DNA of 64,000 bases from Methanoculleus receptaculi (GCF_033472595.1 NZ_CP137642.1:1426001-1490000); one strand, 5' to 3'; counted from the stretch's first letter, positions 8,201 through 15,888 are shown. Translations and numbers: made by a program. Notes: generated by a model not told the origin, from the letters alone.

Positions 8201-8377
8201 CTCGACCACCTGGGTAAACCCGATCAGGCCATCGCCTGCTACGATAAGGTTCTTGAGGTCGATCCGCACCAGGCCCGGGCGTGGTACCTCAAAGGCCGGG
8301 CGCTCGACCGCCTGGGCAGGTTTGCCGATGCGGTGGCGTGTTTCAACTCTGCGCTCGAAAATGAGCAGGATGCGTGA
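5207..8377 (+). CDS. Large tetratricopeptide-repeat protein
   Basis: A 1056-residue protein made almost wholly of about 34-residue TPR units (consensus LGRYDEAL.CYEKVLE.DP.N..AW), roughly 30 in number. There is no signal peptide, membrane segment or other recognisable domain, so it is probably a cytosolic protein-protein scaffold. One unit region near residues 355-390 (GTRLISGGADLALFERE) departs from the consensus and looks like an insertion between repeats. The partner is unknown. The gene stands alone: a 518-nt gap with repeat DNA precedes it, and the FGase gene follows 71 nt later on the same strand. The ATG at 5207 directly precedes a plausible N-cap (MDLFGNILGSGKG). Confidence 0.9.
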   Translation: MDLFGNILGSGKGANPAVKQGLSQFEAGNYTEAVKSFEKAFRVEPDNRLVWQMMGQALACLGRDTEAAEWLRKVIKVSPDDTGVLRTLGHLLARTGEYEEAAACFARILEENPGDADAAYWQAEMLERLGRYADAAAAYAEALGANPEDVLLREKYGTMLERSGNYRQAAISFEKVYRSNPDRSDALARAGAAFLGMGDYQSAVETFDRLLKTGQHKLDALYGKARALENLGLFQDAAGCWEEILALDPGNVAAWYQRGSVLLRAGRPAEAIECFEKVTIADPDHIAARYAMGLACEVLGRHDRAVKNFDQILKHDQNQVQVWYARGMALMHLSRYEEAIQSFDRVLEGQASAGTRLISGGADLALFEREDLAEKQKRISLKFDAPARVLHTCRGTALMHLSRYAEAEKEFDCVLESDPGNVPIMAQSGIALLHLGRYDAAVRRLETVLETEPGNIAVRSMLAEALASLGRYDEALAYLGESGNLCRKGEMLLHLARYAGAVEAFEGFLEICPRDPVAEIGCGEALMHLSRYDEAAGCYEAVLESDPNNRAALLGHGMALFCQGRYQEALESVDHLVEADAGALLLKARLQEALGRYAAAAECYETLLETEPDAAGYQVNLGFVLAALGRFEEAATWFGKAAKARPGDLFAWYGRGQALERLGRHAAAAECYTTVVRERPDDTAVVSALAAILAHLGRHREAIECCEKVLAADPSNLAAARLRAGIFEALGEHEEAAKAYERYLDLVPGDRDARMAFGMTLERGGRFDDAIRQYALLLKKDEDDMGAWYALESALMHMGRYDEALQCSEKIVEANPDNVAAWQRRGEILIWLGRYADAAGCLERVTAADPEDLVSLRLLGEAYEKAGRYQDALSVYTALLEREPASIETLYARASALVHLGRYGEAVRSIDRIIAIQEENPAALFMRGAVLERVGRYDEALATYEKALEIDQENAAVWMAAGILMDGVGRHNDAVRAFDRAIDLGGGGVHAWLCRGIALDHLGKPDQAIACYDKVLEVDPHQARAWYLKGRALDRLGRFADAVACFNSALENEQDA

Positions 8378-8448
8378 GTGGCGGGTTTTCCCGCCCCTCC
8401 AGACCGCTGCACTTTTGTGATGGGCGGCCGATATGACCTGCAGGGTAG

Positions 8449-9276
8449 ATGATCGACCGGTATCCCTTCCTTATATCGATCCCGCACGGGGGCACCAGCG
8501 TTCCGCCGGAGGTCCGCGGTCTAGTCAACCTCAGCCATAAGGAGATAATCTACAACAGCGACCCAGGGACGCGTTTCCTCTACGGGTTTGACGACTCCGT
8601 TGAGGCGGTGATCGATTTTGAGGTCTCCCGGATCTTCGTCGACACCAACCGTCCGCCTTACGCTTACCCGCCGCGGAGTCAGGACGGCGTTGTCAAGGTC
8701 ATCACCCAGGACGGGACGCCGGTCTTTCGGAATGGCCAGGCGCCCGGGAGGGAGGTGGTTTCTGCCCTCCTGAAGAACTATTACCACCCCTTCCATGCAA
8801 GACTGGCCGGGGCGTTCGAGAACCACCCCATAGGGATTGCCTTTGACTGCCACAGCATGCTCCCGAGATCGCCGCCGGTTCAGCGGGATGCCGGACGTGA
8901 ACGCCCGATCATCTGCCTTGGCAATCACGGTGACCGAAACGGGAGACCTGCGGCGAAGAACCGCCCCGTGACCTGTCCCCCTCCATGGCTCCAGGCGCTC
9001 GCCCGCTCGTTTGAGGAAGAGTTTGCGGGAGAGGGTAGGGTCGCGATGAACGATCCGTTCCGGGGCGGGTTCATAGCGGCTGCACACCACCGGCGGACGC
9101 GCGTCCCCTGGGTTCAGATCGAGGTGAACCGTGCACTCTACGAGACGGAGGACGGCGAGGTTGTGCAGGAGAGGCTCGTTGAACTCCGGGATCGGATCTT
9201 TGCCGCCATAACGCGCTTCTGGGACGGCGTCTCCGGGGAAGATGCTATGCCGGTTGAGCGCCCATCTAGGAGTTGA
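8449..9276 (+). CDS. N-formylglutamate amidohydrolase family protein
   Basis: A 275-residue member of the FGase (HutG-type) metallo-amidohydrolase family. Family motifs seen are SIPHGGTSVP near the N-terminus, DTNRPP, FDCHSMLPRSPP with the metal-ligand type D.H, NDPFRGGFIAAAHHR and QIEVNRALY. Bacterial members hydrolyse N-formyl-L-glutamate in histidine breakdown. No hut genes are nearby, so the true substrate here is unknown. Its stop overlaps the recQ start (TGATG), so the two are probably translated together. Confidence 0.85.
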   Translation: MIDRYPFLISIPHGGTSVPPEVRGLVNLSHKEIIYNSDPGTRFLYGFDDSVEAVIDFEVSRIFVDTNRPPYAYPPRSQDGVVKVITQDGTPVFRNGQAPGREVVSALLKNYYHPFHARLAGAFENHPIGIAFDCHSMLPRSPPVQRDAGRERPIICLGNHGDRNGRPAAKNRPVTCPPPWLQALARSFEEEFAGEGRVAMNDPFRGGFIAAAHHRRTRVPWVQIEVNRALYETEDGEVVQERLVELRDRIFAAITRFWDGVSGEDAMPVERPSRS

Positions 9277-10496
9277 TGGATCGGCTGCACCTGATCCTGG
9301 AACGCTACTTCGGGTATCAGGCGTTTTACCCATACCAGCGCGAGATCATCCAGGATCTCCTTGCGGGCCGCGATGTCCTGGCGGTTCTTGCAACGGGGGC
9401 CGGGAAATCGCTCTGCTACCAGGTTCCCGCAGTTCTCGGTGATGGGGTAACCCTGGTGGTCTCTCCCCTTATCGCCCTGATGAAGGACCAGGTCGACAGC
9501 CTGCAGGCGAGGGGGATCGGCGCGGCAACCCTGAACTCCTCGACCACCTACGCGGCCAGGCGGCGGACGCTTGCCGAACTCGAGGAGGGTTCTGTCCAGG
9601 TCCTCTACGTATCGCCGGAGAGAGCGGTCAGCGAGGATTTTCTCGAGTTCATCGCAACTCTGCACCTCAACCTGATCGCGGTCGACGAGGCGCACTGCAT
9701 ATCGATGTGGGGGCACCAGTTCCGTCCGGAGTACCGGGCGCTTGCCGTCCTCAAGGAGCGTTTCCCCAGCGTGCCGATGGTCGCCCTGACGGCGACCGCA
9801 ACGCCGGATGTCCGCCAGGATATCGTGCGCCAGCTCAGGCTGGCGGATCCCGCCGTTTATGTCGGGAGTTTCAACCGCGAGAACCTCCGTTACGTTGTTG
9901 TCCGGAAAAACGGCGATGCCTTCAGGCGGCTCCGCGATTACCTGCTTATGCGTCGGGGCGAGGCCGGGATCGTATACCTGGCAACCCGCGAGGGGGCGCG
10001 TGAGATTGCGGGCGGTCTCCGCGCTGATGGTATCCCGGCGGAACCTTACCACGCCGGTATGGCGGCCTCCGCTCGTGGGGAGACGCATGATCGGTTCGCC
10101 AGGGGGGAGGCGGTGGTCGTCTGCGCGACAAGCGCGTTTGGCATGGGTATCGACAGGCCGGATGTGCGGTTTGTCGTCCACTACGATATACCGGAGACGC
10201 TTGAGGCCTACTACCAGGAGAGCGGTCGGGCCGGGAGGGACGGCAGGCCGGCTGACTGTATTCTCTTCTACGACGAAGGGGATGCACGCCGCCTCAGGTC
10301 GTTCATCGACCGCGACCTGGCTTCTGACTTCCAGCGCGAGGTCGCTCGCTCGAAACTCCAGGGGATGGTGGATTACTGCACCACCAGAAGATGCCGGAGG
10401 AGGTTTCTCCTGGACTATTTTGGTGAGCGGCTCGATGCGCCCTGCGGAGGCTGCGATATCTGTGCTCCGGGCGGGGATCGCTGCTTCATGCAATAA
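9276..10496 (+). CDS. recQ: RecQ-type ATP-dependent DNA helicase
   Basis: A 406-residue 3'-5' DNA helicase. Motif I is LATGAGKSLCYQ, the DEAH box is VDEAHCISMWGHQFRPEYR, then TATATPDVRQDI and the motif VI segment QESGRAGRDG. A C-terminal zinc-binding segment with four cysteines (CTTRRCRRRF...CGGCDIC) is kept, but the protein ends there. It lacks the winged-helix RQC and HRDC domains of long bacterial RecQ. ATG 9276 overlaps the preceding gene's stop by one base. It probably acts in repair or recombination, like the resection operon 8 kb away. Confidence 0.93.
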   Translation: MDRLHLILERYFGYQAFYPYQREIIQDLLAGRDVLAVLATGAGKSLCYQVPAVLGDGVTLVVSPLIALMKDQVDSLQARGIGAATLNSSTTYAARRRTLAELEEGSVQVLYVSPERAVSEDFLEFIATLHLNLIAVDEAHCISMWGHQFRPEYRALAVLKERFPSVPMVALTATATPDVRQDIVRQLRLADPAVYVGSFNRENLRYVVVRKNGDAFRRLRDYLLMRRGEAGIVYLATREGAREIAGGLRADGIPAEPYHAGMAASARGETHDRFARGEAVVVCATSAFGMGIDRPDVRFVVHYDIPETLEAYYQESGRAGRDGRPADCILFYDEGDARRLRSFIDRDLASDFQREVARSKLQGMVDYCTTRRCRRRFLLDYFGERLDAPCGGCDICAPGGDRCFMQ

Positions 10497-10751
10497 CCCA
10501 TCAAACCGGTTTCATCAGGCTGCGCCCGGGTTCTGATGATCCCGCAAGACCTCTGCCTGGACGGAGTCCGGGGAGCGTCCATCGCCGGCGCAGATACTCC
10601 ATAGATGCGGTGCCCCGCGGGGTGGGGGTGTCCCGGCGAAGGCATATACCGTTTCCAGAGACTGCAAGAGAGGGGGGTCGGGTGATGCGACGCCCCCCGG
10701 TAGGAAACACCTTTTTAGGGGTTGGGATGAAGAGATATCTCCGGAGAGATC

Positions 10752-10976
10752 ATGAAGAAGCTGACCCGTTCAAGGACCAACCGGTGGATCGCCGGGGTAT
10801 GTGGCGGCGTTGGAGAATACCTGGATATTGACCCGAACATCATCCGGGCGGTCTACATAATCTTCACCGTGCTCACCAGGTTTGCTGCAGGGCTTATCAT
10901 CTACATCCTGCTCTGGATAATCATCCCTGATGGCGCAGAGGAGAGTCCGGCGGAAGCGCCTCCTGCTGATGCATAA
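10752..10976 (+). CDS. PspC domain membrane protein
   Basis: A 74-residue protein matching the PspC family almost throughout: RSRTNRWIAGVCGGVGEYLDIDP followed by one hydrophobic membrane segment (FAAGLIIYILLWIIIP) and a short acidic, Pro/Ala tail. PspC proteins are linked to membrane stress responses in bacteria; the archaeal role is not established. No psp partner is next to it. The 255 nt upstream (10497-10751) carry no recognisable gene but include AAACCGGTTT near 10505 and a T-rich CCTTTTTA block about 40 nt before the start. Confidence 0.85.
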   Translation: MKKLTRSRTNRWIAGVCGGVGEYLDIDPNIIRAVYIIFTVLTRFAAGLIIYILLWIIIPDGAEESPAEAPPADA

Positions 10977-11104
10977 CCGGGACACCGGCAGGTCTATACA
11001 TATCCCGCCGGTTCTCTCCCGGAGCCCGGCGCGAAGGGCGCCTGCGGCTGAATAAGGCTGCTCAGGTCCGGAGATCAGGCTCAATCCGGCCCGAGTCAGG
11101 AGAG

Positions 11105-11150
11105 TTTGGGGTTTGCAATCAGAGGGGGAGCAGTCACGGCCGTCGCCGGC
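11105..11150. repeat. Partial family-3 motif
   Basis: The stretch TTTGCAATCAGAGGGGGAGCAGTCACGGCCGTCGCCGG shares GAGGGGGAGCAGTCAC with the copy at 4880-4965, followed by a similar GC-rich tail. The 5' half (TTTACGAA and the C5 arm) is not recognisable. It lies in the 214-nt gap before the DUF5714 gene. Confidence 0.3.
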
Positions 11151-11190
11151 AGCGTACGCTTATTGGTGGTGGTGACGCAACCATACATCC

Positions 11191-11892
11191 ATGGAGCAGA
11201 GGACTGGATGCCTGATCTGCGGTCGTGACATCCTGTACAGCGAAGAGTCACGCGACCTTGCATGCACCATCTGCGGCGAGGTTGTGAGCACCACCGCCGC
11301 CTGCGAGGCCGGGCACTTTGTCTGCGACCGCTGTCATGGCCTTGAAGCAGTCGACCTGATCGAGCAGTTCTGTCTCACAACCGAACTTGACGACCCGATT
11401 GCCATCGCCTGTATACTGATGCGGAACCCTGCGGTCAGGATGCACGGCCCGGAGCACCATTTTCTCGTGCCAGCGTCTCTCATAGCCGCTTACTGCAACC
11501 ACCGCGGTGAACCCGGGCGAAAAGGCGGCCTCCTTGCCCGCGCCCGCGAGAGAGCCAGCAGGGTTCCCGGGGGTTTCTGTGGAACCCACGGCACCTGCGG
11601 TGCGGCGATCGGGACGGGCATATTTGTCAGCCTGATCACCGGGTCAACCCCGCTGAAGAGGCAGGAATGGTCGCTATCAAACCAGATGACAGCCCGCAGC
11701 CTGATGGCGATCGCCCGGCATGGCGGGCCCAGATGCTGCAAACGCAACTCATGGCTTGCGATCCGCACCGCGGTCACATTCCTTGAGGAACGGTTCGGTG
11801 CAACCCTCCCGGTGGATGGGCCGGTGCGATGCGGGTTCAGCGAGATCAACCGTGAGTGCCTCCTCAAGGAGTGCCCCTTCTACGCCGGTTAG
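11191..11892 (+). CDS. DUF5714 domain protein, cysteine-rich
   Basis: A 233-residue protein. The N-terminus has zinc-ribbon-like pairs (CLICG, CTICG, HFVCDRCH) and the centre carries the conserved GGFCGTHGTCGAAIGTGIF segment typical of DUF5714. Further cysteines occur at GGPRCCKR and in a C-terminal RECLLKECPF. Fourteen or so cysteines suggest metal or Fe-S binding. The function of the family is unknown; it is common in anaerobic archaea and bacteria. ATG 11191 follows a TTATTGG block at a leaderless distance. It stands alone between PspC and the DUF457 protein. Confidence 0.8.
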   Translation: MEQRTGCLICGRDILYSEESRDLACTICGEVVSTTAACEAGHFVCDRCHGLEAVDLIEQFCLTTELDDPIAIACILMRNPAVRMHGPEHHFLVPASLIAAYCNHRGEPGRKGGLLARARERASRVPGGFCGTHGTCGAAIGTGIFVSLITGSTPLKRQEWSLSNQMTARSLMAIARHGGPRCCKRNSWLAIRTAVTFLEERFGATLPVDGPVRCGFSEINRECLLKECPFYAG

Positions 11893-12013
11893 GCGGAAGG
11901 AGAGGGAGGCGACCAGGAGTGACAAGGTATCCGCACCTGCAGGGGATCGATTGTTTTTGTGATCGCGCAGATCAGCGGGGATTATTAACCCGGCGGCGGC
12001 ACACTAATTAGAG

Positions 12014-12694
12014 ATGTTCCTCGCCTGCCACCTCTTTTTCGGCCTCGTGCTGGGTCTCGCGCTTGCCGGTCGCACGGGCGAGCGGCGGCTCGTCGGCTTC
12101 GCCGCTCTCGGGGCTGTAATCCCCGACCTTCTCGATAAACCGGTCGGCCACATCCTGTTTGCGGAGACCCTTGACTCCGGTCGTCTCTTCGGGCACGGGC
12201 TGCTCTTCGTCTTCATCCTCCTCATGGCAGGTCTCATCAGTCACCGGAGACGGGGCTCGTTTGCGGTCCTGGCGGTTGCGGCTGGCGTCTTCTCGCACCA
12301 GATCCTGGATGCAATGTGGGCTATGCCCGTCACCTGGTACTTCCCGCTGCTTGGAGGCTACGAGCCCCAGGAATACGTAAACTACTTTGGCGGAGCCCTC
12401 ATGGCAGAGGTCTCCTCGCTCTCGGAATGGGTATTCCTGGCAGCATCGGCAGTTATAGCCCTTGCAGTCACCAGGGGTCTCCCCGCTGCAGTCATCCGCG
12501 TATCCGCCGCGATTCTTGGGCTCCTTGCCCTCCTCTCACTCGTTCTCTTTGCCTCAGGCAGCCCTGAGACCGTCCTGATGGCCGGGGCGGGTCCGGTGGA
12601 CTACCTGCTGCTTGCGGTGACGGCGGCAGCCGGTGTGATAGTGGTCTCCCGGCTCCAGCGTGGTGGTCTCATTCAAGACGGGTCAGCGGGGTGA
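12014..12694 (+). CDS. DUF457-type membrane-bound metal-dependent hydrolase
   Basis: A 226-residue protein with about six membrane segments. The first part carries the family pattern of metal ligands in or near membrane: H6, AVIPDLLDKP, GHGLLF, SHQILDAMW. These D/H residues define the YdjM/DUF457 (LexA-binding, putative hydrolase) family. Substrate unknown. The promoter is probably ATTATTAACC, about 32 nt before ATG. The 3' end overlaps the convergent archaellin gene by 26 nt. Confidence 0.8.
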   Translation: MFLACHLFFGLVLGLALAGRTGERRLVGFAALGAVIPDLLDKPVGHILFAETLDSGRLFGHGLLFVFILLMAGLISHRRRGSFAVLAVAAGVFSHQILDAMWAMPVTWYFPLLGGYEPQEYVNYFGGALMAEVSSLSEWVFLAASAVIALAVTRGLPAAVIRVSAAILGLLALLSLVLFASGSPETVLMAGAGPVDYLLLAVTAAAGVIVVSRLQRGGLIQDGSAG

Positions 12695-13250
12695 TGCAGC
12701 CCGGGACGGTCCGCTCGACCCGGAGCGCCACGCTGCCGGCCGGTTTGATCTCGAGAGCAAACGTCCGGGAGGGGCTGCAGTCCTGGCGGTTCATCGGTGT
12801 TATGCAGAGGATGTAGCTCTCTCCGGGCTCCAGGAGATGGTTGTCGTCGCTGTTGATCCGCTCCCTGACGCTCCAGTGCCCGTATTCAGGAAAAACACCG
12901 ATCAGTGGATCGTTCCTGTAGATCTCCTCCATGTGCGCAGAGCCCACAAGGCGGATCGAGACTGTATTGATATCGATCGGTTCCGAACCTGCGGTGAGAC
13001 CTATTGGGATGATGATGGTATCGATCCTCTCTGCACTGCTGCTGATACCGTAGACGGAACCTGCCGCAATGAGGCCTGACCCCGCCTGCCGGACGCTCTG
13101 GTGGACGACAGACCGGCTCTCCCCGGCAAAGATGAGACCTGTTCCAAGGACAGCATGAGCAAAGGTTGCTGCAACGACGACAAACGCCATGAGCACTATG
13201 GCAGCCTCAAGCCCTGTGAATCCAGCCTCAGAATAGTTCGAGGTAGACAT
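12669..13250 (-). CDS. Archaellin-like protein (distal of a pair)
   Basis: A 193-residue archaellin/type IV pilin-like protein. A short N-terminal leader (MSTSNYSEAG) precedes FTGLEAAIVLMAFVVVAATFAHAVLG, the hydrophobic filament-core helix with the invariant Glu. Cleavage is expected between G and F by a FlaK-type peptidase. The beta-rich C-terminal part is diverged from its neighbour. The start overlaps the upstream archaellin gene by 23 nt (MLTR at 13262 is a longer alternative), so both are made from one transcript. No other fla/arl genes are adjacent. Confidence 0.85.
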   Translation of the reverse strand: MSTSNYSEAGFTGLEAAIVLMAFVVVAATFAHAVLGTGLIFAGESRSVVHQSVRQAGSGLIAAGSVYGISSSAERIDTIIIPIGLTAGSEPIDINTVSIRLVGSAHMEEIYRNDPLIGVFPEYGHWSVRERINSDDNHLLEPGESYILCITPMNRQDCSPSRTFALEIKPAGSVALRVERTVPGCITPLTRLE

Positions 13251-13788
13251 TCTTGTCAGCACCCGCTGGAACTCTCCGGCTCAGCGAAACGATCGCTCCA
13301 TCTGCGGCGGTTATCTCGATGCTGAACGTATCGCCGCGGCCGATGGCCGCATCAGCCGCGTTCAGTCTCACCGCGATAACCTCTCCAGCCTCAAGAAGGC
13401 CTCCATCGTCTCTTCGGTAGCGCCAGGTTATGCCTGCACGGGGATCACCGGGAGGAATCGTGACCACGGTCTCCTCTGTTGCTATGGTGTATCTCAGTCC
13501 CCCTGGATCGATTGCGGCGATATCGGTCACGGTCTCAAGATCGAACACGACGAACCTGACATAACCCCGATCGTTGTCCAGTTTGACGATGACAGAGTCA
13601 CCCGTGCGCAGGCCTGAGGCAGCCTCACCGAGAGCGGCATACATCGTCTGCTGGCTCTTCTGCGATGCGGCCATGCCTGCCCCGATAACGGCGTATGCAA
13701 AAACAGATGCAACGACGACGATGGCGATCAGAACGATTGCTGTTTCCAGTCCGGTAAACGCCCGATCGTTCCGATCCCTCTGGTGCAT
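13228..13788 (-). CDS. Archaellin-like protein (proximal of a pair)
   Basis: A 186-residue archaellin-like protein. Leader MHQRDRNDRA is followed by FTGLETAIVLIAIVVVASVFAYAVIGAG, the conserved helical core. The C-terminal half is an all-beta domain (YVRFVVFDLETVTD, ITWRYRRDDGG, DTFSIEITAADG) as in the surface domain of archaellins. Start 13788 is chosen over 13842 because it gives a normal class III signal peptide and because CCTTTTATCG lies about 27 nt upstream. It is probably a filament subunit; minor versus major status cannot be told from sequence. Confidence 0.86.
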   Translation of the reverse strand: MHQRDRNDRAFTGLETAIVLIAIVVVASVFAYAVIGAGMAASQKSQQTMYAALGEAASGLRTGDSVIVKLDNDRGYVRFVVFDLETVTDIAAIDPGGLRYTIATEETVVTIPPGDPRAGITWRYRRDDGGLLEAGEVIAVRLNAADAAIGRGDTFSIEITAADGAIVSLSRRVPAGADKNVYLELF

Positions 13789-13810
13789 AGACGAAATTTT
13801 GCACTCAATT

Positions 13811-13820
13811 CGATAAAAGG
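13811..13820 (-). promoter_or_regulatory. TATA box of the archaellin pair
   Basis: CCTTTTATCG on the minus strand, centred about 27 nt before the ATG at 13788. The spacing predicts a transcript with little or no leader. Confidence 0.5.
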
Positions 13821-13982
13821 CTGCTGATATGGAGCCCATCAAATCAACGATCTGGCTTATAAATTCTTCTCTCTTTTCCGGTAGTATGCGCGCCTCTGGC
13901 GCACCTTGCCAGTTTATCTGGTTTTTACCGGAGATTTACCAGGTCTGCTAATTTTTTTGCGCCTCGGTAAGAGGTGTTCCGG

Positions 13983-13998
13983 CAGGTATATATACCTG
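13983..13998. promoter_or_regulatory. Palindromic TATA promoter of the transposase
   Basis: CAGGTATATATACCTG is a perfect 16-bp palindrome containing an archaeal TATA box, centred about 24 nt before the transposase ATG at 14014. The symmetry could let a dimeric protein, such as the transposase itself, cover the promoter; that is inference. Confidence 0.5.
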
Positions 13999-14013
13999 GC
14001 CCCAAAATGGCTC

Positions 14014-15111
14014 ATGGCCTTTAACACCGAGTTTTTGGCAAAAGAAGGCGGATTTGAAGAGATTGAACCAGGGTTCTCTCTCACGGAGTTCCTCAGTTCG
14101 CCCTATCTGGACACCATTGCACAGACTATTGAACGAGAATACTACTCCAGACAGGTCTCTCGGTTCCATTATCCGGTTATTCTTATGATCAAACTACTTG
14201 TCATCAAGTGTTTCAGGAAACAGTCCTATGTCCGGACAATTCGTCTCCTGACAGAGGATGATTGTTTCAACCTTGGTGCAGAGAAGACTGAAGCAGGGTA
14301 TCTATTGCCCAATCCTGCAACACTCCACAATTTTGTGAAATATCGTCTCGGCGTCGAAGGTGTGGAACGGCTCATGCATCTTGTCGGTGAGGCAATTGTT
14401 CTCTGGGCACAGAAGGAGAGGGTTGGGATCATCGATTCAACTCCAATCGAAGCATCCCGGTATGACAGATATGCTCTTTTTCACCCGCATTACCAGGTTA
14501 AGATGGATAAAGCGCATATCTTCCATCTCGGACCATACCCACTCACCATGGTCTACTCGAATGGGACTGATGCGGATTTAACCCACCTTTTTCCACTTAT
14601 CGAGAGAGTGGAGGCGCTGAAACCCAAACTCAGTCTTGTGCTGCTTGATACCGGATACGACTCATACGAGGCACATGCACACCTCTGGTATCACCTGAAT
14701 GCTCGACCCTGTATTGATACCCGGGATGGGGCAGTGATCCAGGAAGAAGGGACGGAAACACGCATCCGGCATTGGGTCAACAAACTCTGGAGAGCAGGGG
14801 GAGATATCCATGCTCCCCTGACTCAACAGTTGCGATTCCTATACCAGCATGGAAGAGTTGAACAGGTCGGGATGCATTTGCGAAACAAGAATCTTCTCGA
14901 CCCGGAATTCCCAACTCTCATACAAAGCCGCGGTGAGTGTGAACGGATACATGGCCGGATTAAGGCTTCTGTAACCTTTCACCTCAAAGGGATCCGACAT
15001 GAGAGCCGGAAACTCTATATGACTCTCAACTTCGTTGCATATCAAATTCTCCTTCTGTTCGGGTTGCGCGCGGGACTGAAGAATCCAACGCACCTGAGTG
15101 CACTGGTCTGA
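14014..15111 (+). CDS. DDE transposase (IS5/IS1182-like)
   Basis: Intact 365-residue transposase. An N-terminal region (FHYPVILMIKLLVIKCFRKQSYVRTIRLL) resembles the DUF772-type domain of IS5/IS1182 elements. The likely catalytic triad is D in GIIDSTPIEASRYD, D in LVLLDTGYDSYEAH, and E in RGECERIHGRIKAS near the C-terminus, with the adjacent R/K spacing seen in these families. The frame is open back to 13906, but ATG 14014, about 24 nt after a palindromic TATA box, is the likely start. The sequence is less GC-rich than its neighbours, consistent with transfer. Terminal inverted repeats could not be fixed by eye. Confidence 0.88.
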   Translation: MAFNTEFLAKEGGFEEIEPGFSLTEFLSSPYLDTIAQTIEREYYSRQVSRFHYPVILMIKLLVIKCFRKQSYVRTIRLLTEDDCFNLGAEKTEAGYLLPNPATLHNFVKYRLGVEGVERLMHLVGEAIVLWAQKERVGIIDSTPIEASRYDRYALFHPHYQVKMDKAHIFHLGPYPLTMVYSNGTDADLTHLFPLIERVEALKPKLSLVLLDTGYDSYEAHAHLWYHLNARPCIDTRDGAVIQEEGTETRIRHWVNKLWRAGGDIHAPLTQQLRFLYQHGRVEQVGMHLRNKNLLDPEFPTLIQSRGECERIHGRIKASVTFHLKGIRHESRKLYMTLNFVAYQILLLFGLRAGLKNPTHLSALV

Positions 15112-15144
15112 GGGAATCTGATACTAAGTCGGAGTTGAGGGAAC

Positions 15145-15362
15145 TTTCCCCCCCGAAATATGGGGGGACATGAAGAGCGGGAGCTGTCTTCAGTTTTCCA
15201 GGTTCTGCCACAATTTGCTCTCAAGGCTCGAGGTATCGTCTCTATGAGAGGGTGGGAGATGAGGGGAGGATTCTAATTATACAGAGGGTGGGGGATGAGG
15301 GAGGGATCTTGCGTGGTCGCTTAAAGTTGCCATCAAACCAGTGAGGGCATTGGATTGATGGC
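15145..15362 (+). repeat. Composite dispersed repeat (family 2), full-length copy A
   Basis: About 215 bp downstream of the transposase. The first part (GAAGAGCGGGAGCTGTCTTC, TTTGCTCTCAAGGCTCGAGG, GAGAGGGTGGGAGATGAG) recurs inverted at 33955-34105. The second part (ATTATACAGAGGGTGGGG, GATGAGGGAGGGAT, GTGGTCGCTTAAAGTTGCC) recurs inverted at 29801-29890. It ends in the stem GCCATCAAACCA / TGGATTGATGGC. Inside are two direct repeats of about 27 nt beginning GAGGGTGGGAGATGAGG and GAGGGTGGGGGATGAGG. No coding potential is evident. Confidence 0.6.
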
Positions 15363-15496
15363 CTCGATATGAACTGGCAGTTTCCTCGCCATCCGTCTAT
15401 GGCTGCCTCTGGATTTCACCTGAACGCCGGTTCGCGGGGAGTGGGGCAAAGCGGGAGGTCCGGCGTAGCAATCTCCAGCATAAGATCAGGGGCTAA

Positions 15497-15575
15497 ATTA
15501 CAAAACTTTACGAATAGCAGAGACAAAAGCCCCCACGAGAGAGGGGGGGCGTCGCAAAACTCGCCGCCCTTTCCA
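15497..15575. repeat. Dispersed structured intergenic motif (family 3), copy 3
   Basis: TTTACGAATAGCAGAGAC is followed by AAAGCCCCCACGAGAGAGGGGGGGC, a C5/G5 inverted repeat with an ACGAGAGA loop, then GTCGCAAAACTCGCCGCCC. Blocks and order match the copies at 2971 and 4880. It sits between a family-2 and a family-1 repeat in the 777-nt gap before thiI. Confidence 0.5.
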
Positions 15576-15589
15576 GGTAGTATGCGCGG

Positions 15590-15775
15590 CGACCGCCCCG
15601 CCGTCCACGGGGCGGGCAGTGCGTGGTGATTGCTTTGATGGCTGTGCTCGGGTGGAGGCAGGGCTTTCGATAATGGTTCAAAGCAACACAACGAGCCGAT
15701 ATTTCTCCCTGGCACCGTGGGGGTGGCGGAGACGCTCCCCCGCCACTGTCTCCGAGTGTCACCCCAAAACGGTTT
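15590..15775 (+). repeat. Diverged copy of the 266-bp repeat family (family 1)
   Basis: GGGGCGGGCAGTGCGTGGTGATT, then GATGGCTGTGC, GGAGGCAGGGCTTTC, a GGCACCGTGGGGGTGGCGG block and CCCCCGCCACTGTCTC line up with the units at 59.4-60.5 kb. The middle has diverged. Together with the family-2 and family-3 elements before it, it explains most of the gap 15112-15888, in which no gene was found. Confidence 0.5.
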
Positions 15776-15888
15776 TCCAGGCATGACTTTCCCTGCGGGC
15801 GCAACCTGAACGAACTCGTCTGATAGCCCCGGACAATCTGCCAGATTCACGAAGATTCATCAGGGACAACCAGGCACATGATAGGGTG

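Larger units (their letters stand above)
13850..15145 (+). mobile_element. IS5/IS1182-like insertion sequence, ends approximate
   Basis: The element around the transposase. The left limit is placed in the AT-rich stretch after the archaellin promoter. The right limit is placed where sequence shared with another locus (34 kb) begins. No convincing terminal inverted repeats or target duplication were found by eye, so both borders are estimates. Confidence 0.5.

Noticed and set aside
9138-10493. 451-codon minus-strand frame over recQ
   Set aside because: Antisense to a complete RecQ; composition is that of reversed codons.
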